From NCBI RefSeq assembly GCF_003100395.1, contig NZ_CP029210.1, positions 2,046,001 through 2,110,000 on the forward strand: a stretch of 64,000 nt of DNA, given 5' to 3'. Source of the stretch: Aquabacterium olei. Its GTDB lineage: Bacteria; Pseudomonadota; Gammaproteobacteria; Burkholderiales; Burkholderiaceae_C. The translations under genes and the position numbers were made by a program. Under the pieces are notes generated by a model that was given only the letters and a program-made list of their open reading frames with translations, did no database searches and was not told where the DNA came from. The first letter of the stretch is position 1. Every line of letters starts with the position of its first letter. Of the stretch, positions 30,659 to 43,688 are shown piece after piece.

Positions 30659-31686
30659 GAACGGGCTCCTTCAGACTTCTTCAGACGGGCAAGCAGCACC
30701 TTCGAGAACGCGAGCACGACAAAGGTGATGAAGAACAGAATCAGGCCCAGGTAGATCAGGGAGGCCTGGTGCAGGCCATCACCGGCTTCGGCGAACTCGT
30801 TGGCCAGTGCCGAGGTGATGCTGTTGGCGGCCTCGAAGACCGACAGCGAGTTCAGCTGGTTCATGTTGCCGATGACGAAGGTCACGGCCATGGTCTCGCC
30901 CAGCGCACGGCCCAGGCCCAGCATGACGCCACCCACCACACCGGTCTTGGTGTAAGGCAGCACCACCTTCCAGACCACCTCCCAGGTGGTCGAGCCCAGG
31001 CCATACGCCGACTCTTTCAGCAGCGCGGGGGTCACTTCGAACACATCGCGCATCACCGAGGCGATGAACGGGATGATCATGATGGCCAGGATGATGCCGG
31101 CCGACAGGATGCCGATGCCCACCGGCGGGCCCGAGAAGAAAGCGCCCAGATAGGGGATGCCTTCGGTCCAGGCCTGCAGCGGCTGCTGCACATAGGTCGA
31201 CAGGATGGGGCCGAACACCAGCAGGCCCCACATGCCGTAGACGATGGACGGCACGGCAGCCAGCAGCTCGACCGCGATGCCCAGCGGGCGCTTCAGCCAG
31301 GCTGGCGACAATTCGGTCAGGAACATGGCGATGCCGAAGCTCACCGGCACAGCGATCAACAGCGCAATGGCCGAAGTCATCAGCGTGCCGTAGATCATCA
31401 CCAGGCCACCGTACTGGTTCTGAACGGGATCCCATTCGGTGCGCCACAGGAAGCTGAGCCCGTACTCCTGGATGGCTGGCCACGCTCCCACCACCAGCGA
31501 GGCGATGATGCCGAGCAGCAAGCCCAGGGTCAGAATGGCCGAGGCACGGGCCAGCAGCGCGAAAACGGTGTCGGCCCACGGGGCGGACGGACGGCGGTCA
31601 GGAGGATTGGTCATCGGTCGGCGCTGGCTGCCCTGTCCGGGCGGGGCCTTGGCGGCATCCAGTTCAGCAGGTAGGACGGCGGTCAT
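30655..31686 (-). CDS. pstC: Phosphate ABC transporter permease PstC
   Basis: This 343-residue permease has six predicted helices after a cytoplasmic N-terminus of about 45 residues, and the EAA loop ([20 protein letters not shown]). ATG 31686 has GGAGG 6 nt upstream. A strong hairpin stands in the gap between pstS and pstC and should lower its expression relative to PstS. Confidence 0.96.
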   Translation of the reverse strand: MTAVLPAELDAAKAPPGQGSQRRPMTNPPDRRPSAPWADTVFALLARASAILTLGLLLGIIASLVVGAWPAIQEYGLSFLWRTEWDPVQNQYGGLVMIYGTLMTSAIALLIAVPVSFGIAMFLTELSPAWLKRPLGIAVELLAAVPSIVYGMWGLLVFGPILSTYVQQPLQAWTEGIPYLGAFFSGPPVGIGILSAGIILAIMIIPFIASVMRDVFEVTPALLKESAYGLGSTTWEVVWKVVLPYTKTGVVGGVMLGLGRALGETMAVTFVIGNMNQLNSLSVFEAANSITSALANEFAEAGDGLHQASLIYLGLILFFITFVVLAFSKVLLARLKKSEGARS

Positions 31687-31730
31687 CAAGGGCCTCCAAC
31701 GTAAGAAAACATCCGATCATCGGAACACAA

Positions 31731-31761
31731 CAAGGCCGGACGCCTGCACGCAGGGTCCGGC
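31731..31761 (-). terminator. Attenuator hairpin between pstS and pstC
   Basis: GCCGGAC and GTCCGGC pair around an inner stem CCTG/CAGG with one bulged base. On the minus strand a moderately T-rich stretch (CTTGTTGTGTT) follows. Partial termination here would make the binding protein more abundant than the membrane subunits. Confidence 0.65.
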
Positions 31762-31798
31762 TTTCTTCTTCATTCACTCAGCGAGGGCTCGCCCCAGG

Positions 31799-32833
31799 TC
31801 ACTTGTAAGAGACCGTCTTGCCCGACGCGTCCTTGACGCTGGCCCACTGCTTGCGCACCAGATCCTTCACGTTGCTCGGCAGGGGCACGTATTCCAGGTC
31901 GGCCGCGGCCTTGTCGCCATTGTTGAACGCCCACTCGAAGAACTTCAGCGAGCTGGCTCCCTGCTCTGCCTTGTCCTGCGTCTTGTGCATCAGGATGAAG
32001 GTGGCGCCGGTCAGCGGCCAGGCGTCCTTGCCGGGCTGCTCGGTCAGAATCTGGTAGAACGACTTGGCCCAGTCGGCGCTGGCGGCAGCGGCCTTGAAGT
32101 TGGCATCGTCCGGGTTGACGAAGTTACCAGCCGCGTTCTTCAGTTGAACGTGGGCCATCTTATTCTGCTTGGCGTACGCGTATTCCACGTAGCCGATCGA
32201 GTTCGGGAGACGCTGGACGAAAGCCGACACGCCTTCGTTGCCCTTGCCGCCCGCACCGGTCGGCCAGTTCACCGCGGTGCCCTCACCCACCTTGGACTTC
32301 CACTCGGCGTTCACCTTCGACAGGTAGTTCGTGAAGATGAAGCTGGTGCCCGAGCCGTCTGCACGGCGAACGGGGGCGATCGGCGCATCCGGCAGCGCCA
32401 CGCCCGGGTTCAGGGCAGCAATGGCCGGGTCATTCCACTTCTTGATGGTGCCCAGGTAGATGTCGCCCAGCACCTGACCGGTCAGCTTGAGTTGACCGGG
32501 CTGGATGCCCTTCACGTTGACCACCGGCACGACACCGCCGATCACGGTGGGGAACTGCACCAGACCGTCCTTGGCCAGTTCTTCGTCCTTCAGCGGCATG
32601 TCCGAAGCACCGAAGTCCACGGTCTTGGCCTTGATCTGCTTGATGCCGGCGCCCGAACCCACCGACTGGTAGTTGATGCGCACGCTGGTGGCGGTGTTGT
32701 AGGCAGAAGCCCACTTGGCATACAGCGGCGCCGGGAACGTGGCGCCAGCGCCGGTCACGTCCTGAGCCATGGCCGAGGCGGCGATCAGCGAGAGGGCCAC
32801 CGCGGTCGCGGTGCGGATCATCTTGAAGTTCAT
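31799..32833 (-). CDS. pstS: Phosphate-binding periplasmic protein PstS
   Basis: This 344-residue protein has a Sec signal peptide (1-23, ending AMA before Gln24). Its mature start [17 protein letters not shown] and motif [12 protein letters not shown] are typical of phosphate-binding loops. It delivers phosphate to PstC-PstA. ATG 32833 was chosen because it begins the signal peptide. A Pho box with a -10 at the correct distance lies about 50-85 bp upstream. Confidence 0.97.
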   Translation of the reverse strand: MNFKMIRTATAVALSLIAASAMAQDVTGAGATFPAPLYAKWASAYNTATSVRINYQSVGSGAGIKQIKAKTVDFGASDMPLKDEELAKDGLVQFPTVIGGVVPVVNVKGIQPGQLKLTGQVLGDIYLGTIKKWNDPAIAALNPGVALPDAPIAPVRRADGSGTSFIFTNYLSKVNAEWKSKVGEGTAVNWPTGAGGKGNEGVSAFVQRLPNSIGYVEYAYAKQNKMAHVQLKNAAGNFVNPDDANFKAAAASADWAKSFYQILTEQPGKDAWPLTGATFILMHKTQDKAEQGASSLKFFEWAFNNGDKAAADLEYVPLPSNVKDLVRKQWASVKDASGKTVSYK

Positions 32834-32883
32834 TGTGGTACGCCTTTCAGTGTCTGCGAGGGAGCGAAAACTCGATACGGCGC

Positions 32884-32917
32884 AATGTAGGCACCGATTG
32901 TGACGCGTCTGTGACAC
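32884..32917 (-). promoter_or_regulatory. Pho box and -10 of pstS
   Basis: Read on the minus strand, GTGTCAC and GCGTCAC start 11 bp apart (7-bp units, 4-bp linkers), the geometry of PhoB sites. A TACATT -10 lies 10 nt after the second unit, the usual spacing in Pho promoters. Confidence 0.75.
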
Positions 32918-32974
32918 GTCCCGCCAGCGTTGTCACAAACCCCCAATGCCTTCGGCCCACGCAGCATGACACGG

Positions 32975-33019
32975 CTGTCATGCGACCGTCACCGTTTCGT
33001 CACGAGGGGGTTTTATCGT
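32975..33019 (+). promoter_or_regulatory. Triple Pho box and -10 of the fasciclin gene
   Basis: Three units, CTGTCAT (32975), CCGTCAC (32986) and TCGTCAC (32997), repeat every 11 bp. A -10 candidate TATCGT (33014-33019) lies 10 nt after the last unit. The array points to the fasciclin gene and is separate from the pstS box. Confidence 0.7.
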
Positions 33020-33065
33020 CCGCGGGCGCTCCATCGTCGTGGAGCAGTTTTCTCTCGGAGACACC

Positions 33066-33587
33066 ATGATCCAACGTACCCTTCTGTCGGCCGTTGTCGC
33101 CGCCCTCGCCCTCGGCAGCACCGCCGGACTGACTGGCTGCGCCGCCACAGGTGGCCAACAGACCACCGCCCAGGCAGCGTCTGCCGCCAACCCCGCAGCG
33201 GCCATTCGCCAACGCGCAGACCTGAGCACCCTGGCCCGCCTTGTTCAACAGGCAGGCCTTGAGACTGCCCTGCAAGGCAATGTCACCGTGTTCGCTCCGA
33301 ACGACGAGGCCTTCAAGGCTGTCCCGGTCGCCACGCTCGACAAGCTCGCCAAGGACCCGGAAGCACTCAAGGCGGTCCTGAACTACCACGTTCTGCCGAC
33401 CGTGTTGAAGTCGGACGCCATTCCTGGCGCTGCGCAGGTGGTCACGGCCCAGGGCGCCAAGCTGTCGCTGTCCAAGGCCGGTGACTTCATCACCGCAGAC
33501 GAAAGCTTGGTGATCTCGGCGGACCAACCCGCCGGTGGCGGTGTGGTTCACGTCGTCGACCGCGTGCTCATGCCGCCGAAGAAGTAA
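33066..33587 (+). CDS. Fasciclin (FAS1) domain lipoprotein
   Basis: This 173-residue protein has a lipoprotein signal with lipobox LTGC (lipidated Cys25), then a short linker and one FAS1 domain (about 55-173) with the H1 motif NVTVFAPNDEAFKAV and the H2-like YHVLP. FAS1 domains mediate adhesion or cell-surface contacts. ATG 33066 is preferred over 33039. It is divergent from pstS behind its own Pho-box array, which suggests induction by phosphate starvation (inference). Confidence 0.9.
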   Translation: MIQRTLLSAVVAALALGSTAGLTGCAATGGQQTTAQAASAANPAAAIRQRADLSTLARLVQQAGLETALQGNVTVFAPNDEAFKAVPVATLDKLAKDPEALKAVLNYHVLPTVLKSDAIPGAAQVVTAQGAKLSLSKAGDFITADESLVISADQPAGGGVVHVVDRVLMPPKK

Positions 33588-33606
33588 GCCGCTCGCTTGA
33601 ACGACC

Positions 33607-33634
33607 AAGGGCCCCGAAGGGCCCTTTTTCTTTT
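33607..33634 (+). terminator. Terminator of the fasciclin gene
   Basis: AAGGGCCC and GGGCCCTT form an 8-bp stem with a CGAA tetraloop, followed by TTTCTTTT. The convergent glmM ends 20 bp further on. Confidence 0.88.
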
Positions 33635-33653
33635 GGCGAAACCGCCGATGGGG

Positions 33654-34985
33654 TCAAGCCTGAACCGCGTTGGCCAGTGCCTGTGCGCAGGACTGCGCCA
33701 GCGCGTCATCCTGTGCTTCGACCATCACGCGCAGCAGCGGCTCGGTGCCTGACGGCCGGATCAGCACGCGCCCCCGGCCTGCCAACCGTGCCTTCACGGC
33801 CTCGTGTTCGGCGGAGAGCGCAGCGCTGGCGCGCCAGTCCTGGCCGGGCTTCAGACGCACATTGATCAGCGTCTGCGGGAACAGCGTGACGCCATCCAGC
33901 CACGACGCCAGCGACCGCCCCGAGCGAACGACCGCCTGCAGAACCTGGAGGGCACTGACGATCCCGTCGCCGGTCGTGTGTCGGTCGAGCGCAATCAGGT
34001 GCCCGGAGCCTTCGCCCCCCAGCTGCCAGCCTCGGTTGACCAGTTCCTCCAGCACATAACGGTCGCCCACTTTGGCGCGTACGAACTCGACGCCGCGTTC
34101 CTGCAGTGCCAGCTCCACCGCCATGTTCGTCATCAGAGTGCCGACCGCGCCACGCACCGTCTCGCCCTGTGCCAGACGGTCGGCCACCATCACGTACAGC
34201 AGCTCATCGCCGTTGAACAACCGCCCGCTGGCATCGACGAGCTGCAGACGATCGGCGTCGCCGTCCAGCGCAACGCCATAGTGCGCGTTGTGCGCACGCA
34301 CTGCGTCCACCAGCGCGTCGGGGTGGGTGGCCCCCACGCCGTCGTTGATGTTGAGGCCGTCGGGCGAGCAACCGATGGACACGACTTCGGCGCCCAACTC
34401 ATGGAACACCCGTGGCGCCACCTGGTAGGCCGCTCCATGGGCGCCGTCCACCACCAGCTTCAGTCCCTTGAGCGACAGGTTGGCGCCAAATGTGGACTTG
34501 CAGAACTCGATGTAGCGCCCTCGGGCGTCTTCAATGCGGCGGGCGCGGCCCAGCCCCAGGGAGTCGGTCCAGCAAGGCGCTTCTTCCAGTGCGGCTTCGA
34601 CCTGCTGCTCCCACTCGTCGGGCAGCTTCTCCCCGCGCGCCGAGAAGAACTTGATGCCGTTGTCGCCGTACGGGTTGTGCGACGCGCTGATCACCACACC
34701 CAGATCCAGCCGCAGCGCCCGGGTCAAATAGGCCACACCGGGTGTGGGCAGGGGCCCGGTCAGCAGCACGTCCACCCCAGCCGACGCAAAGCCGGCCTCC
34801 AGAGCCGACTCGAGCATGTAGCCCGAGATGCGCGTGTCCTTGCCGATCAGCACCGTGGGGCGCTTCTCGCCACGGCGGAGCACCTGTCCAACGGCATGTC
34901 CGAGCCGCAGCACGAAGTCGGGGGTGATCGGCGATTGCCCGACCGTGCCACGGATGCCGTCGGTGCCAAAGTAACGTCGCGTCAT
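33654..34985 (-). CDS. glmM: Phosphoglucosamine mutase
   Basis: This 443-residue enzyme converts glucosamine-6-P to glucosamine-1-P for UDP-GlcNAc synthesis. The phospho-serine motif [12 protein letters not shown] has Ser102. The metal loop DGDADR, the sugar motif GGEGSGH and the phosphate-binding [12 protein letters not shown] follow. ATG 34985 ([13 protein letters not shown]) is the standard start. It follows folP on the same strand after 56 bp. Confidence 0.97.
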   Translation of the reverse strand: MTRRYFGTDGIRGTVGQSPITPDFVLRLGHAVGQVLRRGEKRPTVLIGKDTRISGYMLESALEAGFASAGVDVLLTGPLPTPGVAYLTRALRLDLGVVISASHNPYGDNGIKFFSARGEKLPDEWEQQVEAALEEAPCWTDSLGLGRARRIEDARGRYIEFCKSTFGANLSLKGLKLVVDGAHGAAYQVAPRVFHELGAEVVSIGCSPDGLNINDGVGATHPDALVDAVRAHNAHYGVALDGDADRLQLVDASGRLFNGDELLYVMVADRLAQGETVRGAVGTLMTNMAVELALQERGVEFVRAKVGDRYVLEELVNRGWQLGGEGSGHLIALDRHTTGDGIVSALQVLQAVVRSGRSLASWLDGVTLFPQTLINVRLKPGQDWRASAALSAEHEAVKARLAGRGRVLIRPSGTEPLLRVMVEAQDDALAQSCAQALANAVQA

Positions 34986-35041
34986 GGAGAATCTGTCTAC
35001 GAGGTAAGGACCAACGCCGATTGTCGCTCCGTTTGCATCGG

Positions 35042-35893
35042 TCAGCGCCCTGCCTTCTGGGGGGGCAGCAGACCTGCCGCGTCCCAGATCTTGATCCCAT
35101 CCACCGTGGCCGCCACATCGTGCACGCGCACGATGGCCGCACCGCGCTGGATGCTGGCCAGTGCGGCAGCCACGCTCGCGACGAGCCGCTCCTCCACCGG
35201 GCGTCCGGTCACATGGCCCAAGGTCGACTTGCGCGACCATCCGACCAGCAGTGGCCACCCCAGGTCCAGCAGGCTGGCCTGTGCCCGCCAGAGTGTCAGG
35301 TTGTGCGCAGGCGTCTTGCCGAACCCATAGCCCGGGTCCAGCGTGATGCGATCGTGGGCGACACCCCGTGCGACCAGGGCACCCGCCCGCGCAGCGAGAA
35401 AGGCACGCACGTCGGCCACCACGTCGGTGTAGACCGGCTCGTGCTGCATCGTGGCTGGCAGGCCTTGCATGTGCATCAGGCACACGCCGCACGCGCCATG
35501 CGCCGCCACCCGTTCCTCGGCTCCGGCGTCGGCCAGCGCCCGCACGTCGTTGACGATGTCCACCCCGAGGTCCAGGGCCCGCTGGATCACACCCGTCTTG
35601 CAGGTATCGATGGACACCGGCACGCCCAGCGTCAGTGCGCCACGCAACACCTCGGCCACGCGCTGCCACTCTTCATCCACCGTCAACGTGGGCGCCCCCG
35701 GCCGGGTGGACTCCCCGCCGATGTCAAGGATGTCGGCGCCTTCGCGAACCAGCTTCTCGCAATGGGCCAGTCCCGAGCGGGCATCGGCATGTGTGCCGCC
35801 GTCCGAAAACGAATCGGGCGTCACATTGACGATGCCCATCACCTTCGGGCGGCTCAGGTCGATCTGGAAACGGGTGGTCTGCCAGGTGGTCAT
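35042..35893 (-). CDS. folP: Dihydropteroate synthase
   Basis: This 283-residue TIM-barrel enzyme condenses p-aminobenzoate with dihydropterin pyrophosphate, the sulfonamide target. [32 protein letters not shown] and DPGYGFGKT are all present in order. ATG 35893 gives a family-length protein; a TTG at 35914 is possible but lies inside the ftsH terminator region. It stands between ftsH and glmM. Confidence 0.96.
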   Translation of the reverse strand: MTTWQTTRFQIDLSRPKVMGIVNVTPDSFSDGGTHADARSGLAHCEKLVREGADILDIGGESTRPGAPTLTVDEEWQRVAEVLRGALTLGVPVSIDTCKTGVIQRALDLGVDIVNDVRALADAGAEERVAAHGACGVCLMHMQGLPATMQHEPVYTDVVADVRAFLAARAGALVARGVAHDRITLDPGYGFGKTPAHNLTLWRAQASLLDLGWPLLVGWSRKSTLGHVTGRPVEERLVASVAAALASIQRGAAIVRVHDVAATVDGIKIWDAAGLLPPQKAGR

Positions 35894-35914
35894 GTGCGGA
35901 AACGGAAGTGGCAA

Positions 35915-35939
35915 TGAAAAACGGGGCCGAAGCCCCGTT
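35915..35939 (-). terminator. Terminator of ftsH
   Basis: On the minus strand AACGGGGC and GCCCCGTT pair around a TTCG loop and run into TTTT. It fills the gap between ftsH and folP, so folP-glmM depend on read-through or on their own weak promoter. Confidence 0.85.
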
Positions 35940-35962
35940 GGACAGGCGTCATGCGCCCCGAA

Positions 35963-37864
35963 TCAGACCGCGGCCGGCGCGCCGTCGGCGCTGATCGGCG
36001 GCTTAGGGCCGCTCGGCCGGTTGGACGGAGGCGTCCAGTCCTTGGGCGGACGGGGCTCGCGACCCTGCATGATGTCCTCGATCTGCTCGGAGTCGATGGT
36101 TTCCCACTCGAGCAGCGCTTTGGCCATCGCGTGCATCTTGTCCTGGTTGTCTTCGATGAGCTTGCGCGCCGTGGCGTACTGCTCGTCGATGATCTTGCGG
36201 ATCTGCTTGTCGACCTTCTGCATGGTCTCTTCCGACATGTTGGTCGTCTTGGTGATCGACCGGCCGAGGAAGACCTCGCCCTCATTGTCGGCATAGACCA
36301 TCGGGCCCAGCTCATCGGTCATGCCATAGCGCGTCACCATGTCGCGGGCGATGGCGGTGGCCCGCTCGAAGTCGTTCGACGCACCCGTGGTCATCTGGTT
36401 CATGAAGACCTCTTCGGCGATGCGGCCACCGAACAGCACCGAGATCGTGTCCAGCATGCGCGTCTTGTCCATGCTGTACCGATCGCCCTCTGGCAACTGC
36501 ATCGTCACGCCCAGCGCGCGGCCACGCGGGATGATCGTCACCTTGTGGACCGGGTCGGTCTTGGGCAGCAGACGAGCGACCAGGGCATGGCCGGCCTCGT
36601 GGTAGGCGGTGTTCTTGCGCTCTTCCTCGGGCATGACCATGGACTTGCGCTCGGGGCCCATCATGATCTTGTCCTTGGCCTTTTCGAAGTCCTGCATCTC
36701 CACGACGCGGCCGTTGCGGCGGGCAGCGAACAACGCGGCTTCGTTGACCAGGTTGGCCAGGTCGGCGCCCGAGAATCCCGGGGTGCCACGCGCCAGAATG
36801 TCGGCACGGATGTCCTGGCTGACCGGGACCTTGCGGATGTGCACGTTCAGGATCTGCTCGCGGCCACGCACGTCAGGCAGGGTCACGTAGACCTGGCGGT
36901 CAAAGCGGCCGGGGCGCAGCAGGGCCGGGTCGAGGATGTCCGGGCGGTTGGTCGCGGCGATCACGATCACACCCAGGTTGGTCTCGAAGCCGTCCATCTC
37001 GACCAGCATCTGGTTGAGGGTCTGCTCGCGTTCATCGTTGCCGCCGCCCAGGCCGGCACCACGATGGCGGCCGACCGCGTCGATTTCGTCGATGAAGATG
37101 ATGCAAGGCGCGTTCTTCTTGGCCTGTTCGAACATGTCGCGGACCCGGGCTGCGCCCACACCCACGAACATTTCAACGAAGTCGGAGCCAGAGATGGTGA
37201 AGAACGGCACCTTGGCTTCGCCCGCGATGGACTTGGCCAGCAGCGTCTTGCCGGTGCCCGGAGGGCCGACCATCAGCACGCCACGGGGGATGCGGCCACC
37301 CAGCTTCTGGAATTTCTGCGGGTCGCGCAGGAAGTCGACGAGTTCCTTGACCTCTTCCTTGGCTTCGTCGCAACCGGCGACGTCGGCGAAGGTGATGTTG
37401 TTGTTGTTCTCGTCGAGCATCCGGGCCTTGCTCTTGCCGAAGCTGAAGGCCCCGCCCTTGCCACCGCCCTGCATCTGGCGCATGAAGTAGATCCACACGC
37501 CGATCAGCAGCAGCATCGGGCCCCAGGACACGAGCAGGCTCATCAGCAGCGAAGGCTCTTCGCGCGGCTTGACGTCGAACTTGACGCCGCTGTTGATCAG
37601 GTCGCCCACCAGACCGCGGTCGAGGTAGGTGGCCGTGCTGCGGATGCGCTTGTCATCCGTGGTGACAGCGATGATCTCGGTGCCGCCGCCGCCTTCCTGC
37701 AGGGTCACGCTCTTGATGCGTTTGGCGCGGACCTCCTCCAGAAAGTCGGAGTAGCCGATCTGGCTGCCCCCGGTCGTGGCACGGTCGAACTGCTTGAACA
37801 CGGTGAACAACACCAGTGCCACAACCAGCCAGACAGCAATTTTGGAGAACCATTGATTGTTCAC
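35963..37864 (-). CDS. ftsH: ATP-dependent zinc metalloprotease FtsH
   Basis: This 633-residue membrane protease degrades misfolded membrane proteins and regulators such as sigma-32 and LpxC. Two membrane helices (5-22 and 106-127) flank a periplasmic domain. Walker A is GPPGTGKT (200-207), Walker B IIFIDEID (255-262), and the zinc site HEAGH (422-426). The C-terminal tail is proline-rich. A good sigma-32 promoter lies 124 bp upstream. It follows rlmE as in most proteobacteria. Confidence 0.98.
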   Translation of the reverse strand: MNNQWFSKIAVWLVVALVLFTVFKQFDRATTGGSQIGYSDFLEEVRAKRIKSVTLQEGGGGTEIIAVTTDDKRIRSTATYLDRGLVGDLINSGVKFDVKPREEPSLLMSLLVSWGPMLLLIGVWIYFMRQMQGGGKGGAFSFGKSKARMLDENNNNITFADVAGCDEAKEEVKELVDFLRDPQKFQKLGGRIPRGVLMVGPPGTGKTLLAKSIAGEAKVPFFTISGSDFVEMFVGVGAARVRDMFEQAKKNAPCIIFIDEIDAVGRHRGAGLGGGNDEREQTLNQMLVEMDGFETNLGVIVIAATNRPDILDPALLRPGRFDRQVYVTLPDVRGREQILNVHIRKVPVSQDIRADILARGTPGFSGADLANLVNEAALFAARRNGRVVEMQDFEKAKDKIMMGPERKSMVMPEEERKNTAYHEAGHALVARLLPKTDPVHKVTIIPRGRALGVTMQLPEGDRYSMDKTRMLDTISVLFGGRIAEEVFMNQMTTGASNDFERATAIARDMVTRYGMTDELGPMVYADNEGEVFLGRSITKTTNMSEETMQKVDKQIRKIIDEQYATARKLIEDNQDKMHAMAKALLEWETIDSEQIEDIMQGREPRPPKDWTPPSNRPSGPKPPISADGAPAAV

Positions 37865-37987
37865 CGCGGCTCCTTCAACCCGAACTCGACCGCCTCGACG
37901 CGGCGCGGGATGCGCCTACGAACCGAAACGGATCTCTGACCACCCGAAGCCGGCTTGACAAAGCCACCGACATGCGATCAGCGCAGA

Positions 37988-38015
37988 ACATGGGGACGAT
38001 TCTAGACGAGTCAAG
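37988..38015 (-). promoter_or_regulatory. Sigma-32 heat-shock promoter of ftsH
   Basis: On the minus strand CTTGACT, a 13-nt spacer and CCCCATGT match the heat-shock consensus CTTGAAA-N13-CCCCATNT, with a perfect -10. The leader would be about 115 nt. The 222-bp region from 37865 to 38086 otherwise holds no gene. Confidence 0.75.
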
Positions 38016-38086
38016 GGTGGCCCTGCTGACTGCTATCCCCTGTCGAACCCCGGTTTTCCCCGCTTTGAAAGCGTCGATCAACAAAA

Positions 38087-38791
38087 TCAATCAGCTTGCT
38101 GCGATGCAGCATCGACACCCGCACGTTTCAACCCGATACCAACGAGGAAGGTTTCCGCCGATTTATCCCGTGATGCCTTGGGTTTGATCGGTTTGACGAC
38201 CCGGAAATGCGCCCGAAACAGCTCCACCAGCTGGCTGTAGCCGCTGCCATGAAAAACTTTGCAAACCAGGGCGCCGTCGCGCTTGAGGTGTTGCTGGGAG
38301 AACTCGATCGCCAGTTCGATCAGGTGGGCAATGCGTGCACTGTCGGACACCTCGATGCCACTCAGGTTGGGCGCCATGTCGGACACGACCACGTCCACGG
38401 GGCGATCGCCGACGGCGTCACGCAGTTGCGCCAGCACGTCGTCTTCACGGAAGTCGCCCTGGATGAATTGCACGCCCTCGATGGGCTCGAAGTCCAGCAG
38501 GTCCAGCGCGATGATGGTGCCGTTCAGCTCGCCCACCGCTGCACCGCCCACCCCGCCATCCTTGGGCGCGAACTTGCGCCGCACGTACTGACTCCAGGCT
38601 CCTGGCGCGGCCCCCAGATCCACCACCAGCTGACCGGGCCGAAGCAGATGGAGGGCCTCGTCGATCTCTTTCAGCTTGAAAGCCGCACGCGAGCGGAACC
38701 CTTCTTTTTGCGCCATGCGCACGTAAGGGTCGTTGACGTGGTCATTCAACCAGGCCTTGTTGAGCTTTTTGCTTTTGGTTTTGACTTTCAT
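38087..38791 (-). CDS. rlmE: 23S rRNA 2-prime-O-methyltransferase RlmE (FtsJ/RrmJ)
   Basis: This 234-residue SAM enzyme methylates U2552 of 23S rRNA. It has the N-terminal [20 protein letters not shown], the SAM motif [15 protein letters not shown], and the catalytic VVSDMAPN. The Lys-Asp-Lys-Glu tetrad can be traced. It has about 25 residues more than E. coli RlmE, partly a linker near [14 protein letters not shown] 38791 is 17 bp from the divergent yhbY. Confidence 0.95.
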   Translation of the reverse strand: MKVKTKSKKLNKAWLNDHVNDPYVRMAQKEGFRSRAAFKLKEIDEALHLLRPGQLVVDLGAAPGAWSQYVRRKFAPKDGGVGGAAVGELNGTIIALDLLDFEPIEGVQFIQGDFREDDVLAQLRDAVGDRPVDVVVSDMAPNLSGIEVSDSARIAHLIELAIEFSQQHLKRDGALVCKVFHGSGYSQLVELFRAHFRVVKPIKPKASRDKSAETFLVGIGLKRAGVDAASQQAD

Positions 38792-38796
38792 GGCTC

Positions 38797-38802
38797 GATA
38801 AT
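38797..38802 (+). promoter_or_regulatory. Candidate -10 of yhbY, leaderless arrangement
   Basis: GATAAT lies exactly 6 nt before the yhbY ATG, the same geometry as in front of ygfZ. Transcription would start at or beside the start codon. AGAGGG abuts the ATG too closely to act as a normal SD. Confidence 0.4.
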
Positions 38803-38808
38803 AGAGGG

Positions 38809-39276
38809 ATGCCTGCAATTGAACTGACCACCACGGAGCGCCGCGCCCTGCGCGCCGACGCCCACCACCTTGACCCTGTCGTGATGATCGGGGGAGACGG
38901 CCTCACGGCGGCCGTGCTGAAGGAAGCCGATTCTGCGCTCAAGGCCCACGGCCTCATCAAGGTGCGGGTGCTGGGCGACGATCGCGCCGCCCGCGAAGCC
39001 GTTTTCACGGCGTTGTGCGACCAGCTGAACGCCGCCCCGGTGCAGCACATCGGCAAGCTGCTGGTGTTGTGGCGCCCGGTTCCTGAAAAGGCGCCCAAGG
39101 AAGAAGCCACCGACCGCAAGCCAGGGCCGCGCGAAGTCAAGATCCTGAAATTCTCGAAGAGCGGCACGCGCCGCCCCGAGATCAAGAAGGTGAAGGTGAT
39201 GGGCAACCAGCGGGTGACCGCCGGTGGCCTGATCAAGCGCGCCAAGAAACGCCTGGCGAGCAAGAAGCCGGCTTGA
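38809..39276 (+). CDS. yhbY: YhbY/CRM-domain RNA-binding protein
   Basis: This 155-residue protein has a CRS1-YhbY (CRM) domain at 1-95 ([20 protein letters not shown], with GGDGLT and KVRVLGDD), associated with 50S assembly. A basic C-terminal extension of about 60 Lys/Arg-rich residues is longer than in E. coli YhbY (97 residues). It is divergent from rlmE, another 50S factor, across 17 bp. Confidence 0.93.
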   Translation: MPAIELTTTERRALRADAHHLDPVVMIGGDGLTAAVLKEADSALKAHGLIKVRVLGDDRAAREAVFTALCDQLNAAPVQHIGKLLVLWRPVPEKAPKEEATDRKPGPREVKILKFSKSGTRRPEIKKVKVMGNQRVTAGGLIKRAKKRLASKKPA

Positions 39277-39305
39277 GTCCGTCTTCCCTTTCCTGCTGCC
39301 ACACG

Positions 39306-39328
39306 CGCCGCCCTCGGGCGGCGTTTTT
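39306..39328 (+). terminator. Terminator of yhbY
   Basis: CGCCGCC and GGCGGCG pair around CTCG and are followed by TTTTT. It ends against the stop of the convergent DUF4149 gene. Confidence 0.88.
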
Positions 39329-39786
39329 CATGGCTGGCGGGAAGCGAGACGGGTCAAGCGCCAGGCGAGCGCGAGCACGCAGAGCGCCTTGATCCAGAAC
39401 AGCGCGGCCGAAATACCGTGCAAGGCCCCAAAGGACAGCAGCGTCGGCTCGCCCGCCTTGGCGGCCTCGATCATGGGGTGCAGCGCAAACTGCCCGAAGA
39501 TGGTGAGGAACAGCGCCGCCAACATGAGCAGGAGGTTGCCCGTCATGACGGAGCCCGCGACGCCGCTTTCGGCCAGATCGCGCACCCGCCGGCGCTCCAG
39601 TGCGTAAAGCACCACGGCGATGAACAGGCTCAGGCGTGCCTCGGTCGCGAAAATGCGCCCTGCGCCCAGCCCGGCCTGCGTGCGATCCAGCACCATGAAG
39701 AGACTGGGAGCAGACACGCCCCCCACCCCGAGCAACAGGCCCGCCCAGATGCCGGCCAGTGCGGTCTGCAGCCGCTGAAGCTTCAT
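39328..39786 (-). CDS. DUF4149-like membrane protein
   Basis: This 152-residue protein has four predicted helices (about 7-30, 49-63, 80-103 and 125-145) and the family opening LQRLQTALAGIWAGLLLGVG. It has no known function. ATG 39786 lies 10 bp after greA on the same strand, and this gene commonly follows greA in Burkholderiales. It was taken as the start because upstream residues do not fit the family. Confidence 0.85.
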   Translation of the reverse strand: MKLQRLQTALAGIWAGLLLGVGGVSAPSLFMVLDRTQAGLGAGRIFATEARLSLFIAVVLYALERRRVRDLAESGVAGSVMTGNLLLMLAALFLTIFGQFALHPMIEAAKAGEPTLLSFGALHGISAALFWIKALCVLALAWRLTRLASRQP

Positions 39787-39796
39787 CGCGCTGACC

Positions 39797-40273
39797 TCAG
39801 ATGTAGCGAACCTCGATGACTTCGTAGTTGCGCACGCCACCGGGAGCCTGCACCGCAGCCACGTCGCCAGCCTCCTTGCCGATCAGCGCGCGGGCAATCG
39901 GCGAGCTGATGGAGATCAGGCCCAGCTTGAGATCGGCCTCGTCGTCGCCAACGATCTGGTAGGTCACCTGCTCGCCCGACTCTTCCTCTTCCAGGTCGAC
40001 GGTCGAGCCGAACACCACGCGCCCACCGGCGTCCAGACTGGACGGGTCGATGATCTGCGCGGCCGACAGCTTGCCTTCGATTTCCTTGATGCGGCCTTCG
40101 ATGAAGCCCTGCTTGTCCTTGGCGGCGTCGTACTCGGCGTTCTCGGACAGGTCACCCTGTGCACGGGCTTCGGCAATGGCCACGACCACGGCCGGGCGCT
40201 CGACGTGCTTCAGGCGGTGCAGTTCTTCCTTCAGCTTTTCTGCGCCGCGCTTGGTGATGGGAATGGTCGACAT
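39797..40273 (-). CDS. greA: Transcription elongation factor GreA
   Basis: At 158 residues it matches E. coli GreA in length. The N-terminal coiled coil has the acidic tip [14 protein letters not shown], and the C-terminal FKBP-like domain has [16 protein letters not shown]. It stimulates RNA cleavage by backtracked polymerase. ATG 40273 is the standard start ([14 protein letters not shown]). Confidence 0.97.
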   Translation of the reverse strand: MSTIPITKRGAEKLKEELHRLKHVERPAVVVAIAEARAQGDLSENAEYDAAKDKQGFIEGRIKEIEGKLSAAQIIDPSSLDAGGRVVFGSTVDLEEEESGEQVTYQIVGDDEADLKLGLISISSPIARALIGKEAGDVAAVQAPGGVRNYEVIEVRYI

Positions 40274-40375
40274 GGTTTGTCTCTCGGTGGGCACCCTGAC
40301 CTCAGGGCCTCTGAAATGAACCGAGCCGCGCCCCGGATGCCATCGGCAGATGGTGGCCAGGCGCGGCCCGCATGG

Positions 40376-40410
40376 AAAAACAAGACCATGCCCGCTTGCA
40401 CGGGCATGGT
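40376..40410 (-). terminator. Terminator of carAB
   Basis: On the minus strand ACCATGCCCG and CGGGCATGGT form a perfect 10-bp stem with a 6-nt loop, followed by CTTGTTTTT. It separates carB from greA. Confidence 0.9.
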
Positions 40411-40421
40411 GTGCTGGCAGT

Positions 40422-43688
<3,267 letters not shown>

